NCBI RefSeq assembly: GCF_014652635.1
Contig: NZ_BMZE01000001.1
Location: forward strand, 62,001 to 126,000
Direction: 5' to 3'
DNA length: 64,000 bases
Source of the DNA: Devosia pacifica
GTDB taxonomy: Bacteria; Pseudomonadota; Alphaproteobacteria; Rhizobiales; Devosiaceae
Shown: positions 36,326 to 46,828 of the stretch, piece by piece
Layout of the letters: each line of letters opens with the position of its first letter
Position numbering within the stretch: the stretch's first letter is position 1
Position numbers and translations under genes: made by a program
The notes under the pieces: generated by a model
The model's database searches: none
The model's input: the letters and a program-made list of their open reading frames with translations, nothing else
What the model was told of the DNA's origin: nothing

Positions 36326-37839
36326 CGTTCGAGAACTCCATTCTCTCCATCATCACCTTCCTGCCTCTTCTCGGGGCAGTGGCGGTGCTGTTCGTCCCCG
36401 GTCGCGGCGGGGCGAGCGACAACACTGTGCGCAGCATCGCGCTGTTGACGACGCTTGTCACCTTCGCGCTGTCGCTCGTGATGTGGGCAGCCTTCGATCC
36501 GTCAAACGCGGGCTTCCAGTTTGTCGTCGACAGCGCCTGGATCGGCGACAATATCGGTTATCGCGTCGGTGTTGATGGCATCTCGGTCCTGTTCGTGGTG
36601 CTGACGGCGCTGTTAATGCCCTTCTGCATCCTGTCGAGCTGGGACTCGGTGGGGACGCGCGTCCGCGAATACATGCTGGTGTTCCTCGTTCTGGAGACGC
36701 TGATGCTCGGCGTGTTCGTCACGCTCGATCTCGCGATGTTCTACGTGTTCTTCGAAGGCACGTTGCTGCCGATGTTCCTGATCATCGGTATCTGGGGCGG
36801 CAAACGGCGTATCCAGGCGAGCTACAAGTTCTTCTTTTATACGTTCGTCGGCTCGGTGCTGATGCTGCTCGCCATGATGGCGATGTACTGGGATGCCGGG
36901 ACAACGGATATCCAGCAATTGCTGACGCACAGCTTCCCGACGGGTATGCAGACATGGCTGTGGCTGGCGTTCTTTGCGTCGTTCGCCGTCAAGATGCCTA
37001 TGTGGCCCTTCCACCGCTGGCTACCGGAAGCACACGTCGAGGCGCCGACTGCTGGTTCGGTCATCCTTGCCGCGATCCTGTTGAAGCTTGGCGGCTACGG
37101 TTTCCTGCGCTTCTCGCTGCCAATGTTCCCGGATGCCTCGGCACAGCTTGCGAACTTCGTCTTCATCCTCTCCGTCGCCGCGATCATTGTCACGTCGCTG
37201 GTGGCGCTCGTTCAGGAAGACATGAAGAAGCTCATTGCCTATTCGTCCGTCGCACACATGGGCTTCGTGACCATGGGCATCTTTGCCGGCAATGAACTGG
37301 GTATCCAGGGCGCGATCTTCCAGATGCTGTCGCACGGCCTGATCTCTGGCGCACTGTTCCTGTGCGTCGGTGTGGTCTACGACCGTATGCATACGCGTGA
37401 AATCTCGGCCTATGGCGGGCTCGTCGACAACATGCCGCGCTACGCTTTTGCCTTCATGGTCTTCACAATGGCCAATGTCGGATTGCCGGGTACGTCCGGA
37501 TTCGTCGGTGAATTCCTGACCTTGATCGGCGTCTTTCAGGTTAACACGTGGGTAGCATTTGGCGCGGCCTTTGGCGTCATCTTCTCAGCCGCGTACGCGC
37601 TGTGGCTCTATCGCCGCATCATCTTCGGTGCGCTGACCAAGGACGCTTTGAAGGGCATGCTCGATCTGTCCTTGAAAGAGAAGGTCGTGCTGTATCCGCT
37701 CATCGTCATGGTCATCGCATTCGGATTCTATCCCGCGCCGATCCTCGATACGACGGCAGGTGCCGTTGAAGCACTGGTCGCTCACTATTCCAGCTCCGTC
37801 GGTCTTGAGACCGCGACGGTCGCTGCTGCCGCCCACTAG
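36322..37839 (+). CDS. nuoM: NADH-quinone oxidoreductase subunit M
   Basis: A proton-pumping antiporter-like subunit of 505 residues with about 14 transmembrane helices. Conserved parts include [17 protein letters not shown], the lysine segment [20 protein letters not shown], and [19 protein letters not shown]. The start overlaps the end of nuoL, and nuoN follows after eight bases. Confidence 0.97.
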   Translation: MTFENSILSIITFLPLLGAVAVLFVPGRGGASDNTVRSIALLTTLVTFALSLVMWAAFDPSNAGFQFVVDSAWIGDNIGYRVGVDGISVLFVVLTALLMPFCILSSWDSVGTRVREYMLVFLVLETLMLGVFVTLDLAMFYVFFEGTLLPMFLIIGIWGGKRRIQASYKFFFYTFVGSVLMLLAMMAMYWDAGTTDIQQLLTHSFPTGMQTWLWLAFFASFAVKMPMWPFHRWLPEAHVEAPTAGSVILAAILLKLGGYGFLRFSLPMFPDASAQLANFVFILSVAAIIVTSLVALVQEDMKKLIAYSSVAHMGFVTMGIFAGNELGIQGAIFQMLSHGLISGALFLCVGVVYDRMHTREISAYGGLVDNMPRYAFAFMVFTMANVGLPGTSGFVGEFLTLIGVFQVNTWVAFGAAFGVIFSAAYALWLYRRIIFGALTKDALKGMLDLSLKEKVVLYPLIVMVIAFGFYPAPILDTTAGAVEALVAHYSSSVGLETATVAAAAH

Positions 37840-37847
37840 GAGTTGTC

Positions 37848-39293
37848 ATGAACTCGGATATCGTCAGCTTCGCGAGCCTTGCCCCGGCCTATCCTGAGCT
37901 GGTTCTGGCCGTCGCCTCGCTGGTCCTCTTGCTGGTAGGCGCGATCATCAACAAAGAGCGCGTAATCGGCATTACCTATGCCGCAATCGTGCTCCTGCTG
38001 GGTCTGGCGGTATACGTCGCCATCACGCCCAGCGAAGGCATCCTGTTCAACGGCGTGTTCATCGCCGATGGGTTCACGCGCTACATGAAGACGCTTGTGC
38101 TCGGGGCCTCGGCATTTGCGCTCATGCTGTCGCTGCCGCATGCTGAAGAAAACGGGACGCACAAGTACGAATACGCCGTGCTTGCGCTGCTTTCGACCCT
38201 GGGCATGTGCACCATGGTCTCGGCCAACGACCTGATGACGCTCTATCTCGGCATCGAACTGCAGTCGCTTGCGGTTTACGTGCTCGCCGCTATCAAACGC
38301 GATAGCGGCCGTGCGACGGAAGCGGGCCTCAAGTATTTCGTGCTCGGTGCACTGTCATCGGGCATGCTGCTTTATGGTGCTTCGCTGATCTACGGTTTTA
38401 CCGGGAACACCAATCTGCAGCTGATCGTGGCTGCGATCGCAATCGAGGGCCGTTCGATCGGCTTGATCTTCGGCATCGTGTTCCTGCTGGCCGGCGTGGC
38501 CTTCAAGCTGTCCGCAGTGCCGTTCCACATGTGGACGCCTGACGTGTACGAGGGCGCGCCGACGCCGGTCACTGCTTTCCTGGCCACTGCACCCAAAGTC
38601 GCAGCGATGGCGTTGCTCATCCGCCTGGTGATGGATGCCTTACAACCGGTCACGGGTGATTGGCAGCAGATCATTATCTTCCTGTCGATCGCTTCGATGG
38701 TGCTTGCCGCGTTCGCCGCCATCGGGCAGCGGTCCATCAAGCGGCTCGTGGCGTACTCGTCGATTGGCCATGTGGGCTTCGCACTCGTCGGTCTGTCTTC
38801 TGGTACCGCAGTGGGTGTCGAGGGTGTCGCGATCTATATGGCGATCTATGTCACCATGACGGTCGGGCTCTTTGCATTCGTCCTTTCGGTGCGGACAGAT
38901 GCCGGACCGGTTGAGACTATCGACGGGCTTGCAGGACTTTCGCGGGAACGCCCGTTCGCAGCGGCGATTATGGCAATTTTGATGTTCTCGCTCATCGGCC
39001 TGCCACCGCTCGCGGGCTTCTTTGCCAAGTGGCACGTCTTTCTTGCCGCCGTCGAAGCGCAACTCTTCGTTCTCGCGGTCATCGGTGTTTTGGCATCCGC
39101 AGTTTCGGCCTTTTATTACCTGCGGGTGGTCAAGGTGATGTACTTCGATGATCCGGTGGCCCGTTTCGAGAAGGTGCCGGGCGAACTGACGGCGATCATG
39201 GCGATCAGCGGCTTTCTGCTTGTGACCTACTATTTCACGGTTGGTGGCCCGCTTGCGAGCGTCGCCCACGCGGCTGCGGGAAGCCTTCTCTAG
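37848..39293 (+). CDS. nuoN: NADH-quinone oxidoreductase subunit N
   Basis: The third antiporter-like subunit, 481 residues, about 14 transmembrane helices. Conserved parts are YLGIELQSLAVYVLAA, the lysine segment GVAFKLSAVPFHMWTPDVYEG, and GQRSIKRLVAYSSIGHVGF. GGAG precedes the ATG. It ends directly before the GTG of birA with no spacer. Confidence 0.97.
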   Translation: MNSDIVSFASLAPAYPELVLAVASLVLLLVGAIINKERVIGITYAAIVLLLGLAVYVAITPSEGILFNGVFIADGFTRYMKTLVLGASAFALMLSLPHAEENGTHKYEYAVLALLSTLGMCTMVSANDLMTLYLGIELQSLAVYVLAAIKRDSGRATEAGLKYFVLGALSSGMLLYGASLIYGFTGNTNLQLIVAAIAIEGRSIGLIFGIVFLLAGVAFKLSAVPFHMWTPDVYEGAPTPVTAFLATAPKVAAMALLIRLVMDALQPVTGDWQQIIIFLSIASMVLAAFAAIGQRSIKRLVAYSSIGHVGFALVGLSSGTAVGVEGVAIYMAIYVTMTVGLFAFVLSVRTDAGPVETIDGLAGLSRERPFAAAIMAILMFSLIGLPPLAGFFAKWHVFLAAVEAQLFVLAVIGVLASAVSAFYYLRVVKVMYFDDPVARFEKVPGELTAIMAISGFLLVTYYFTVGGPLASVAHAAAGSLL

Positions 39294-40124
39294 GTGAGTG
39301 GTTTCGCCCTTGGTGCCAAAGCTCGCGCTGCCGGCTATCGGTTGCGCGCGTTCGATACCATCGGGTCGACAAATAACGAGGCCCTGGAGGCTGCGCGCGC
39401 AGGTGATCCAGGCGGATTGTGGTTCGCGGCACTGCAGCAGACCAACGGCCGGGGGCGTCGTGGACGACCATGGGCGTCCCCATATGGCAATCTTGCCGCG
39501 AGCCTGTTGATTATCCCTGATGCCGCTCCAGAGACCCTAGGTACTATCGGGTTTGTCGCAGGTGTAGCTCTCAACACTGCGCTTTCGCAAAGCGTGCCGG
39601 GCGCAGGAGTCCAACTCGGGCTTGATGCCGCCGCTATAGCTGACGGGCAGGGCCGGTTCGCGCTGAAATGGCCCAATGATGTGCTGGCCGATGGCGCAAA
39701 GCTAGCCGGCATTCTGCTTGAGGCGCAGGCATTGCCCGATGGTCGCCGCGCCATCGTCATTGGTATCGGGGTGAATGTCGTCGCTGCCCCTGCGGGAACG
39801 CCATATCCCGCAACCAGTCTGGCGGAGCTCGGGGCAACGGTGACGGCACAAGACGTATTTGCCGCGCTGAGTGAAGCGTGGGTCGCCATGTTCGCGCTTT
39901 GGCGAGATGGGCACGGGACCGCAGACGTTCTGGCGCGCTGGCGCAGCTGCGCAGCCGGGCTTGGGGCGCCGGTCGCTGTGCAGCGCGACGGCGAAGTCAT
40001 TCGCGGAATTTTCGAATCGATAGACGACGACGGACGGCTCATCGTTCGTGACGGAAACAACGCTCGCATCGCCATCACGGCGGGTGACGTGCATTTTGGG
40101 GCAACGGCCAGCGCCCGAAGCTGA
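39294..40124 (+). CDS. birA: Biotin--[acetyl-CoA-carboxylase] ligase (BirA, no DNA-binding domain)
   Basis: Attaches biotin to carboxylase carrier proteins via biotinyl-AMP. The 276 residues contain only the catalytic and C-terminal domains: GSTNNEA, the ATP/biotin loop GRGRRGRPWASPYGNLAASL, KWPNDVLADGAKLAGILLE, and GIGVNV. The helix-turn-helix domain of E. coli BirA is absent, so it is not a repressor. The start is GTG, directly after the nuoN stop. Location after nuoN and before rnj is the normal Rhizobiales order. Confidence 0.93.
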   Translation: MSGFALGAKARAAGYRLRAFDTIGSTNNEALEAARAGDPGGLWFAALQQTNGRGRRGRPWASPYGNLAASLLIIPDAAPETLGTIGFVAGVALNTALSQSVPGAGVQLGLDAAAIADGQGRFALKWPNDVLADGAKLAGILLEAQALPDGRRAIVIGIGVNVVAAPAGTPYPATSLAELGATVTAQDVFAALSEAWVAMFALWRDGHGTADVLARWRSCAAGLGAPVAVQRDGEVIRGIFESIDDDGRLIVRDGNNARIAITAGDVHFGATASARS

Positions 40125-40197
40125 CCGACAAAGCGATGCGCAAGCTGCCCGCCGCGGTGCGGCGGAGACGTGCTTGCCTATGGAAGAAAGTGCAGTA

Positions 40198-41874
40198 ATG
40201 GCAAGAGAACAGCAGCAGGAGCTGGTCTTCGTTCCTCTGGGGGGCGTAGGCGAAATCGGCATGAACATGGCCGCGTACGGCTTCGGTCCGGAGCACAGCC
40301 GTAAATGGTTGGTCGTGGATTGCGGCGTGACCTTTGGTGATCCGAGCCTTCCGGGAATCGAGCTGATCATGGCCGACCCGGCTTTTCTTGAGGACCATAT
40401 CGAGGACGTTGTTGGCCTCATGCTCACCCACAGCCACGAAGACCACTATGGCGCCGTGCTCGATCTGTGGCCAGCTTTCGACAAGCCGGTGTTCTGCACC
40501 CCGTTTACTGCTGCAATGCTGGCCGCAAAACGCGCGGGCGACGGGATCGTCGAGAATGTAGACATTACCATCATGCGCCCGGGCAAAGCGTTCGAGATCG
40601 GGCCATATACGGTCGAGCCCATCAATGTGGCTCACTCGATCCCAGAGTCGAACGCGCTGCTGATCACCACTCCTATCGGTCGTATTCTGCATACTGGCGA
40701 CTGGAAGCTTGATCCAACGCCTGTAGCCTCTCCGGCCACTGATATGGCTGGCCTCGAGCAGATCGGCGACGACACCGATCTGCCGCTTGCCCTCGTCTGC
40801 GACTCGACCAATGCGCTCAAGGAAGGGCAGTCGCCTTCGGAAACCGAAATTGCCGCGACGCTCGCCAAACTCGTGGCCGAAGCGCCGCACCGGATCGCCT
40901 TCACAACCTTTGCTTCGAATGTCGGTCGGGTGGTCTCGATCGTCCGCGCGGCGCAGCAGGCTGGGCGGGAAGTGGTGATGTCAGGGCGGTCATTGCACCG
41001 GATTATGGGCATCGCCCATGAGCTGGGGATGCTCGAAGGCCTGCCGAAGCTGCACGACCAGGACGCCTTCAAGTCTATCGCTCGCGACAAGACGGTGCTC
41101 ATCTGCACTGGCAGTCAGGGCGAGCCGCGTGCGGCCATCGCCCGTATTGCTCGTGGTGAGCATCCCGTCATCGATCTCAATGCCGGTGACCGCGTGGTCT
41201 TCTCGTCCTGGGCGATCCCCGGCAACGAGCGGGAAGTCATCGATATCCAGAACATGCTGATTGATCGCGGGATCGACGTGATCACGCAGAACAACGAACT
41301 GGTTCACGTCACTGGTCACCCGCGGCGCGATGAGTTGCGCAAGCTCTACAGTCTGGTGAAGCCTGAGGTGTTGGTGCCGGTCCACGGTGAGGCCATGCAC
41401 CTGCACGCGCACGCGGCGCTTGGCCGGGAGGCTGGTATTCCCAACGTCATGGAAGCGCGCAACGGCGATCTGGTTCGGCTTTTCCCGAATTCAATGGCGT
41501 TCCCTGGCGAGGTGCCGACGGGCGAACTTTATCTCGACGGACTTGTGTTGTGCACACCTGAGGAGAGTGGCGTTCGTAGCAGACGGCGGCTTTCGTTTGG
41601 TGGCCACATCGTTCTGTCGATCTGCGTTGACAGGCAGGGACAGGTCGCCTCCGGCCCTGACCTTGTCGTCGAGGGCCTGCCAGAGACCGAGGACGAGCCA
41701 ATTGGCGACCTGATCGAGGACACGATCGCGAATGTTCTCAAGAGCTTTGCGCCGAAGCGCCGGGCGTCGGATCCCGACGGCCTGCAATCGGCTTTGTTCA
41801 AGGCAATTCGGGGCGAGGTCAATTCCTACTGGGGCCGCAAGCCGAACGTCACTGTATTCGTTCACAAGGTCTGA
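40198..41874 (+). CDS. rnj: Ribonuclease J
   Basis: A metallo-beta-lactamase/beta-CASP RNase with 5' exonuclease and endonuclease activity in RNA maturation and decay, 558 residues. The metal-binding motif is THSHEDHYGA (His78, His80, Asp82, His83), with GDWKLDPTP, the beta-CASP motifs including SGRSLHRI and TGSQGEPRAA, and the HVTGHPRRDEL and VPVHGEAMHLHAHA segments. I chose the ATG at 40198, preceded by GGAAGAAAG; longer frames reach into birA. A DUF1467 gene follows after two bases. Confidence 0.94.
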   Translation: MAREQQQELVFVPLGGVGEIGMNMAAYGFGPEHSRKWLVVDCGVTFGDPSLPGIELIMADPAFLEDHIEDVVGLMLTHSHEDHYGAVLDLWPAFDKPVFCTPFTAAMLAAKRAGDGIVENVDITIMRPGKAFEIGPYTVEPINVAHSIPESNALLITTPIGRILHTGDWKLDPTPVASPATDMAGLEQIGDDTDLPLALVCDSTNALKEGQSPSETEIAATLAKLVAEAPHRIAFTTFASNVGRVVSIVRAAQQAGREVVMSGRSLHRIMGIAHELGMLEGLPKLHDQDAFKSIARDKTVLICTGSQGEPRAAIARIARGEHPVIDLNAGDRVVFSSWAIPGNEREVIDIQNMLIDRGIDVITQNNELVHVTGHPRRDELRKLYSLVKPEVLVPVHGEAMHLHAHAALGREAGIPNVMEARNGDLVRLFPNSMAFPGEVPTGELYLDGLVLCTPEESGVRSRRRLSFGGHIVLSICVDRQGQVASGPDLVVEGLPETEDEPIGDLIEDTIANVLKSFAPKRRASDPDGLQSALFKAIRGEVNSYWGRKPNVTVFVHKV

Positions 41875-41876
41875 CA

Positions 41877-42122
41877 ATGCAGATCGGGTCGATCATCGCG
41901 ATCTATTTCGTCGTCTGGTGGCTGTGCCTCTTCATGGTTCTCCCATGGGGCGCCCGCAGCCAGAGTGACGCGGGAGAGGTTACCCCCGGCACGGAGCCGG
42001 GGGCCCCGGCGCTGTTCCGGATCTGGCGCAAGCTGCTGATCACCTCTGTGCTCGCTGCGTTGCTCTCCGTGCTGCTGGTATGGGCTTTAGGTAATCCGAC
42101 CTTGCGAGAGTACTGGCGCTGA
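41877..42122 (+). CDS. DUF1467 family small membrane protein
   Basis: An 81-residue inner-membrane protein with two predicted transmembrane helices (about 5-22 and 55-72). The N-terminal segment FVVWWLCLFMVLPWGARSQ and the linking region GTEPGAPA are the DUF1467 hallmarks known from alphaproteobacteria. The function is unknown. It sits in the usual place between rnj and proS, though the methylmalonyl-CoA epimerase gene I expect beside it is absent. Its TGA overlaps the ATG of the phosphotransferase gene by one base. Confidence 0.88.
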   Translation: MQIGSIIAIYFVVWWLCLFMVLPWGARSQSDAGEVTPGTEPGAPALFRIWRKLLITSVLAALLSVLLVWALGNPTLREYWR

Positions 42123-43015
42123 TGGCTGTGCCGGACGTAGACGTAGCGGCACTGCAGCTGTTTCTGAGCGAGTTTCTGAGCGCTGATCTTCGGTTGAACC
42201 GGCTCAACGGGGGCGACGAAAGCGCGGTCTTTCTGGCGGAAACACCAAGCCAGCGTCTCGTGGTCCGCGTTGCCCTAGAGGCAGAAGGGTATCGCAAGGA
42301 CAGCCTTGTCGCAAACTGGCTGGCCGGGACCGCGGTTCCGGTTCCGGCAGTCCTACGAATCGGCGCGTGGGGCGGGTTTCACGTCTGCATCACCGAATAT
42401 ATCGATGGAGACACGGTGCAATCACTCGACGCCGAGGGTCTGTCACCGGTGGTGCGCAGCGTAGCCGAGACTCTCCAGGACTTGCGACGTTTCTCACCGC
42501 CCGTTCCCGATAGCGCCGGCCCTCTGGACAGCGAAGGGAGATGCAGGTTCCGCAGTTGGCCCGAATACCTGGCTGAGAGCACGAGTGCGGCTCGCCAGAC
42601 CCGCTGGGGCGATAGCCTCAATCCGAAGGCATGGATGCTGGTCGCTCGGCTGTCTGAACTTGCGCCGGACCGTCGTGGCCTCGTTCATGGCGACTTCGGC
42701 TCGAACAACCTTCTCACGGACGGCAAAAGAATTACGGGTGTTCTGGATTGGTCCGAGGCGATGATCGGTGACCCGCTCTACGATGTAGCCAACCAGTTCT
42801 TCTGGCGCACCTGGCTCGCATGTATGGAGGCTCAGGCACGCTTGTTCGAAGAGGATGACCAATTCTGCCTTTCCGAAAGGGATATGGCACTGGTTCATGC
42901 CTACCAGCTTCACATCGGGTTGCGGCAGTTGCTGGCATACCAGAAAGCGGACGATCAGCAGATGTGCACATGGACCGTCGGGCGCATCAACCAATTGCTG
43001 TCGTCGGCGTCATAA
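42122..43015 (+). CDS. Hygromycin B phosphotransferase (APH(4)-like) homologue
   Basis: A 297-residue aminoglycoside-phosphotransferase-fold kinase. The catalytic loop is LVHGDFGSNNLLTDGKRITG (His189, Asp191, Asn196) and the magnesium loop VLDWSEAMIGD (Asp209). Compared by eye with the APH(4)-Ia (Hph) sequence I remember, the region 187-243 is largely identical, including DWSEAM, FFWR and WLACME. The N-terminal half (GGDESAVF, GYRKD, VPVPAVLRIG) aligns as well. This points to phosphorylation of hygromycin B or a related compound; only a biochemical test can confirm it. It is coupled to the DUF1467 gene by a TGATG overlap and is the last gene of the nuo-birA-rnj run. I do not know this gene from this locus in other Rhizobiales. 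Confidence 0.85.
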   Translation: MAVPDVDVAALQLFLSEFLSADLRLNRLNGGDESAVFLAETPSQRLVVRVALEAEGYRKDSLVANWLAGTAVPVPAVLRIGAWGGFHVCITEYIDGDTVQSLDAEGLSPVVRSVAETLQDLRRFSPPVPDSAGPLDSEGRCRFRSWPEYLAESTSAARQTRWGDSLNPKAWMLVARLSELAPDRRGLVHGDFGSNNLLTDGKRITGVLDWSEAMIGDPLYDVANQFFWRTWLACMEAQARLFEEDDQFCLSERDMALVHAYQLHIGLRQLLAYQKADDQQMCTWTVGRINQLLSSAS

Positions 43016-43316
43016 ATCAGTCCGCAAAGAACCGTACAAATAAAAAAGCAGGGCACGAGGCCCTGCTATTTTAGGTGGCACGACAAGACGTTGGTCTTAG
43101 GCCTGCAATTTCTGCGGCGGCCAACGCTCCTCCCTTGACGTTGTCGGCGATAAGCGGTTTTGACCGCCTTCGTCTTATTGAGCCGGACCCTAACAACTTG
43201 CCATAAAGCTGTCACGCAAATTCTGCATGGCTTCCATGCTTGCAACGGTTGGACGAGTCCGATTTTATCGTGCGCTGATCGAGCCCTTGAGTCGGCGCTC
43301 AAAAGTCGGAGTATTC
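43016..43316 (+). other. Intergenic region between the phosphotransferase gene and proS
   Basis: This 301-bp gap contains the terminator at 43047-43073 and presumably the proS promoter. TTGACG at 43135-43140 is a possible -35 element, but no clear -10 follows. No gene is supported; the in-frame upstream extension of proS (from 43227) has no ribosome site. Confidence 0.4.
43047..43073 (+). terminator. Intrinsic terminator of the nuo-birA-rnj-phosphotransferase run
   Basis: AGCAGGGC (43047-43054) pairs with GCCCTGCT (43060-43067) around a five-base loop, followed by ATTTT. A run of six A lies on the other side, so it can work in both directions. Confidence 0.8.
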
Positions 43317-44666
43317 ATGCGTCTTTCCCGTTACTTCCTTCCGGTCCTGCGCGAAGTACCTAAAGAGGCGGAGATTGTCTCACACCGGCTGATGCTGCGC
43401 GCCGGCATGATCAGGCAGCAGGCATCCGGCCTCTATTCCTGGCTGCCGCTTGGCTACAAGGTGCTGATGAAGGTTCAGCGCATCATCGAGGAAGAGCAGA
43501 ACCGCGCCGGTGCGATCGAACTGCTGATGCCCACGATCCAATCGGCCGATCTCTGGCGTGAGAGCGGGCGTTACGACGCCTATGGCAAGGAAATGCTGAG
43601 GATCGAGGACCGGCACGAACGCGAGTTCCTTTATGGCCCGACCAACGAGGAGATGATCACCGACATCTTCAGGTCCTATGTGCGCTCCTACAAGGACCTG
43701 CCGCTCAACCTTTACCACATTCAATGGAAGTTCCGCGACGAGGTGCGTCCGCGCTTCGGCACCATGCGAAGCCGCGAATTTCTGATGAAGGATGCGTATT
43801 CCTTCGATGAAGATAAGGATTCTGCGGTAAAGGCTTATCGCCGGATGTTCGTGTCCTACCTGCGCACGTTCCGTCGCATGGGCCTCACTGCCATTCCGAT
43901 GCGTGCCGAGACCGGTCCGATCGGGGGCGATCTCAGCCATGAGTTCATCGTGCTGGCCGATACCGGCGAAAGCGCGGTATTCTGCCATGCCGACCTTCTC
44001 GACAAGCCCATTCCCGGTATCGATACCGATTACGAGGGTGATCTGCAGCCGATCGTAGACGACTGGACATCGCTCTATGCGGCGACCGAGGACATCGTCG
44101 ACATGGCTGAGTATGAACAGGCAGTGCCCGAGGAAAAGCGTGTCTCCGCCCGCGGGATCGAGGTTGGGCAGACCTTCTATTTCGGCACCAAGTATTCCGA
44201 ACCGATGAAAGCCAATGTCACCGGCGCGGACGGCAAGGATACGCCTGTGCACATGGGCTCCTACGGTATCGGACTGACGCGCGTCTTGCCGGCGATCATC
44301 GAGGCCAGTCATGACGATGATGGAATTATCTGGCCCGTCAGCGTCGCGCCGTTCGAGGCTGTGCTGATCAATCTCAAGGCCGGCGACGATGCCTGCAACT
44401 CTGCCTGCGAAGAGCTCTATGCGGAGTTGGCTGATGCCGGGATTGATATACTCTACGACGATCGCGACCAGGCTGCCGGAGCGAAGTTCGCGACCGCGGA
44501 TCTCGTTGGCATCCCATATCAGCTGATCGTTGGCCCGCGCGGGCTCAAGTCCGGTGAGGTGGAGCTGAAGCATCGAAAGAGCGGCGAGCGCGAGGCTGTG
44601 CCGCTGGCGGAGGCAGTCAGCCGCTTGAAGTCGCTGATCGTCCCGCAAAGAATGGACCAGGTTTGA
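43317..44666 (+). CDS. proS: Prolyl-tRNA synthetase
   Basis: A class II aminoacyl-tRNA synthetase, 449 residues. The short form, without the editing insertion domain, is typical of alphaproteobacteria. Motif 1 is in the region [12 protein letters not shown], motif 2 is [21 protein letters not shown], motif 3 is [14 protein letters not shown]. The anticodon-binding domain ends with [16 protein letters not shown]. The ATG at 43317 has CGGAG seven bases upstream. Its TGA overlaps the TTG start of the next gene. Confidence 0.95.
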   Translation: MRLSRYFLPVLREVPKEAEIVSHRLMLRAGMIRQQASGLYSWLPLGYKVLMKVQRIIEEEQNRAGAIELLMPTIQSADLWRESGRYDAYGKEMLRIEDRHEREFLYGPTNEEMITDIFRSYVRSYKDLPLNLYHIQWKFRDEVRPRFGTMRSREFLMKDAYSFDEDKDSAVKAYRRMFVSYLRTFRRMGLTAIPMRAETGPIGGDLSHEFIVLADTGESAVFCHADLLDKPIPGIDTDYEGDLQPIVDDWTSLYAATEDIVDMAEYEQAVPEEKRVSARGIEVGQTFYFGTKYSEPMKANVTGADGKDTPVHMGSYGIGLTRVLPAIIEASHDDDGIIWPVSVAPFEAVLINLKAGDDACNSACEELYAELADAGIDILYDDRDQAAGAKFATADLVGIPYQLIVGPRGLKSGEVELKHRKSGEREAVPLAEAVSRLKSLIVPQRMDQV

Positions 44667-46033
44667 GCACGACCACGCAAACAGACAAAAGAGCAGGGGC
44701 CGGGCCCTTCTCGAAATTCGAGTGGATGGTAGCTGGTCGGTATCTGCGGGCTCGGCGCAAGGACACATTCATCTCGGTGATCGCGGCGCTGACCCTCGTC
44801 GGCGTTGCCATTGGCGTTGCGACCCTGATCGTCGTCATGTCTGTAATGAACGGTTTCCGGGAGGAGCTGTTGAGCAAGATCCTCGGGCTCAACGGGCACT
44901 TCACCGCATTCCCGATTGAAGAGCAGTTCACAGACTACCAGCAGGTGGTCCAGCAGATCGAAACCGTCGACGGTGTCGAGTTCGCGGTCTACTTTGTCGA
45001 AGGACAGGCACTTGCATCGGGCGACAACCAATCGACCGGCGTATCGGTGCGCGGCATGGATTCCGAGAATATCGCAAAGCTTCCGCTTCTCAGAAACAGC
45101 GCCATCCAGGGCGGCTGGGACGAATGGGATGGCAGTTCCGGTGTCGCAATTGGCTATCGTCTTGCGCAACGGCTTGGGGTGGGCCTGGGAGATCCGGTCA
45201 CGATTATCAATCCGGATGGCGCCACAACACCGTTCGGCACGACCCCACAGATCCGGTCGTATCCGGTTACGGTGATTTTTGACCTCGGCATGGTGGAATT
45301 CGATTCGCTCTTCCTGTTCATGCCTCTGCAGCAGGCGCAGGAGTATTTCCGGCTCTATGACGATGTGCTGCGAGAGGGGCAGGAGCCGCTCGATCCGATG
45401 GCGACCGATGAGGAAATCGACGCTGCCTATGAGCGAATTTATCAGGCCACCGCAGCGGAGATTTTCATATCTGATCCGGATGCCGTCGGCATAATGCGGC
45501 AGCGCATCCAGGCCGCCCAGATCGATCAGCCATTGGTGCTGACGGATTGGCAGCAACGTAACGAGACCTTCTTTTCGGCCCTGCAGGTAGAACGGGTGGT
45601 GATGTTCACGATCCTGTCGATGATCATCGTCGTCGCCGCGTTCAACATCATCTCCAGCCTGGTGATGCTGGTGAAGGACAAGGCGGCAGACATCGCCGTG
45701 CTGCGTACCATGGGCGCGACGCGCGGTGCGATCATGCGCATATTCTCCATCACTGGAACGGCGATTGGCGTAGCGGGCACGCTGGTGGGGCTGGTGCTCG
45801 GGCTGATCATCGCGGCCAATGCGGAGCCGCTGCGTGCTTTCGTGTCGCGCACCCTCGGCGTCGCGATTTTCCCGCCCGAGGTGTTTTTCCTCTCGTCCCT
45901 GCCGTCCCGCACAGACCCGGCTGAAGTTATGACTGTCGTGTGCCTTGCGCTGGGCCTGAGCTTCCTCGCAACGCTCTACCCGGCATGGCGGGCCGCGCAA
46001 TACGACCCGGTCGAGGCTTTGCGCTATGAGTGA
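44663..46033 (+). CDS. lolC: Lipoprotein-releasing ABC transporter permease, LolC/E family
   Basis: An inner-membrane permease of 456 residues that, with LolD, releases lipoproteins to the periplasmic carrier LolA. It has a transmembrane helix near residues 38-60 ([20 protein letters not shown] in part), a large periplasmic domain, and three C-terminal helices ending in the FtsX-type segment [18 protein letters not shown]. Only one LolC/E gene is present, as in many alphaproteobacteria, where it forms a homodimer. The start is TTG at 44663, overlapping the proS stop. Its end overlaps lolD by eight bases. Confidence 0.92.
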   Translation: MSTTTQTDKRAGAGPFSKFEWMVAGRYLRARRKDTFISVIAALTLVGVAIGVATLIVVMSVMNGFREELLSKILGLNGHFTAFPIEEQFTDYQQVVQQIETVDGVEFAVYFVEGQALASGDNQSTGVSVRGMDSENIAKLPLLRNSAIQGGWDEWDGSSGVAIGYRLAQRLGVGLGDPVTIINPDGATTPFGTTPQIRSYPVTVIFDLGMVEFDSLFLFMPLQQAQEYFRLYDDVLREGQEPLDPMATDEEIDAAYERIYQATAAEIFISDPDAVGIMRQRIQAAQIDQPLVLTDWQQRNETFFSALQVERVVMFTILSMIIVVAAFNIISSLVMLVKDKAADIAVLRTMGATRGAIMRIFSITGTAIGVAGTLVGLVLGLIIAANAEPLRAFVSRTLGVAIFPPEVFFLSSLPSRTDPAEVMTVVCLALGLSFLATLYPAWRAAQYDPVEALRYE

Positions 46034-46730
46034 TGTGCATCTGATCCTCGAGAATGTGCATCGCCATTATGGGGTTGGCGACAAGAAGGTGCATGTCCTG
46101 GAAGCGGCGAGCCTGACGGTTCACAGCGGTGAGCTCGTGGCTCTTGTCGCGCCGTCGGGCGCCGGCAAATCGACCCTTCTGCACCTGTGCGGATTGCTGG
46201 AGCGGGCGCAATCGGGCGAGATCGAGATTACCGGCACCAAAACCAGTGCACTCAGTGACCGTGGCCGTACGCTGTTGCGCCGCTCCGCAGTGGGCTATGT
46301 CTACCAATTTCATCATCTCCTGCCCGAATTCTCGGCACGCGAAAATGTCACCCTGCCGCAGATGATCGCCGGCTATGCCGGTCCGGAGGCAAACAGGCGC
46401 GCGATGGAGCTGCTCGACCTGTTAGGCGTAGCGCATCGTGCGGATCACCGCCCGGCAGAATTGTCCGGTGGGGAACAGCAGCGCGTGGCCATTGCCCGGG
46501 CAGCTGCGAACCGTCCTCGTGTGATTCTCGCGGACGAGCCGACCGGCAACCTCGACCCGGCAACAAGCGATCTGGTGTTTGAAGCGCTTGCTGGCCTTAT
46601 CCGGAATGAGGGGGCCGCCGCACTGATCGCGACTCACAATCACGATCTGGCGCGCAAAGCCGACCGAATCGTCACTCTGCGTGACGGCCTAGTGGTCGAT
46701 CACCAGCTACCGTTGGTAACGAACGCTTAA
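46026..46730 (+). CDS. lolD: Lipoprotein-releasing system ATP-binding protein LolD
   Basis: The ATPase of the lipoprotein-release machine, 234 residues. Walker A is [11 protein letters not shown] (about 42-52), the Q loop [12 protein letters not shown], the signature [14 protein letters not shown], Walker [13 protein letters not shown], and the switch histidine ATHNHDLA. It overlaps the permease gene and ends 98 bases before a small peptide gene with an SOS-type promoter. Confidence 0.95.
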   Translation: MSDVHLILENVHRHYGVGDKKVHVLEAASLTVHSGELVALVAPSGAGKSTLLHLCGLLERAQSGEIEITGTKTSALSDRGRTLLRRSAVGYVYQFHHLLPEFSARENVTLPQMIAGYAGPEANRRAMELLDLLGVAHRADHRPAELSGGEQQRVAIARAAANRPRVILADEPTGNLDPATSDLVFEALAGLIRNEGAAALIATHNHDLARKADRIVTLRDGLVVDHQLPLVTNA

Positions 46731-46770
46731 GCACAGACGCTCCCTGTGAACATCGGGGAGAACACGAGCG

Positions 46771-46799
46771 TAGACGTGAACAAAAAGGGAACATATAAG
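46771..46799 (+). promoter_or_regulatory. SOS promoter: LexA box inside a -35/-10 spacer
   Basis: TAGACG (46771-46776), exactly 17 bases, TATAAG (46794-46799). In the spacer lies GAAC-N7-GAAC (46778-46792), the direct-repeat LexA box of alphaproteobacteria (equivalently GTTC-N7-GTTC). LexA bound here would block RNA polymerase. Transcription would begin about 20-25 bases before the peptide ATG at 46829. An additional GAAC pair at 46748-46763 has a spacing of eight and is probably not a LexA site. Confidence 0.7.
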
Positions 46800-46828
46800 A
46801 CCAAAAGGGAAACACGGGAGATTATCTC

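Noticed and set aside
43380-46000. Two long minus-strand frames (462 and 493 codons) opposite proS and lolC
   Set aside because: Both strands cannot be coding here, and the sense proteins carry complete family motifs.
46748-46763. GAAC...GAAC pair as a second LexA box
   Set aside because: The spacing is eight rather than seven bases, and it lies upstream of the promoter hexamers.
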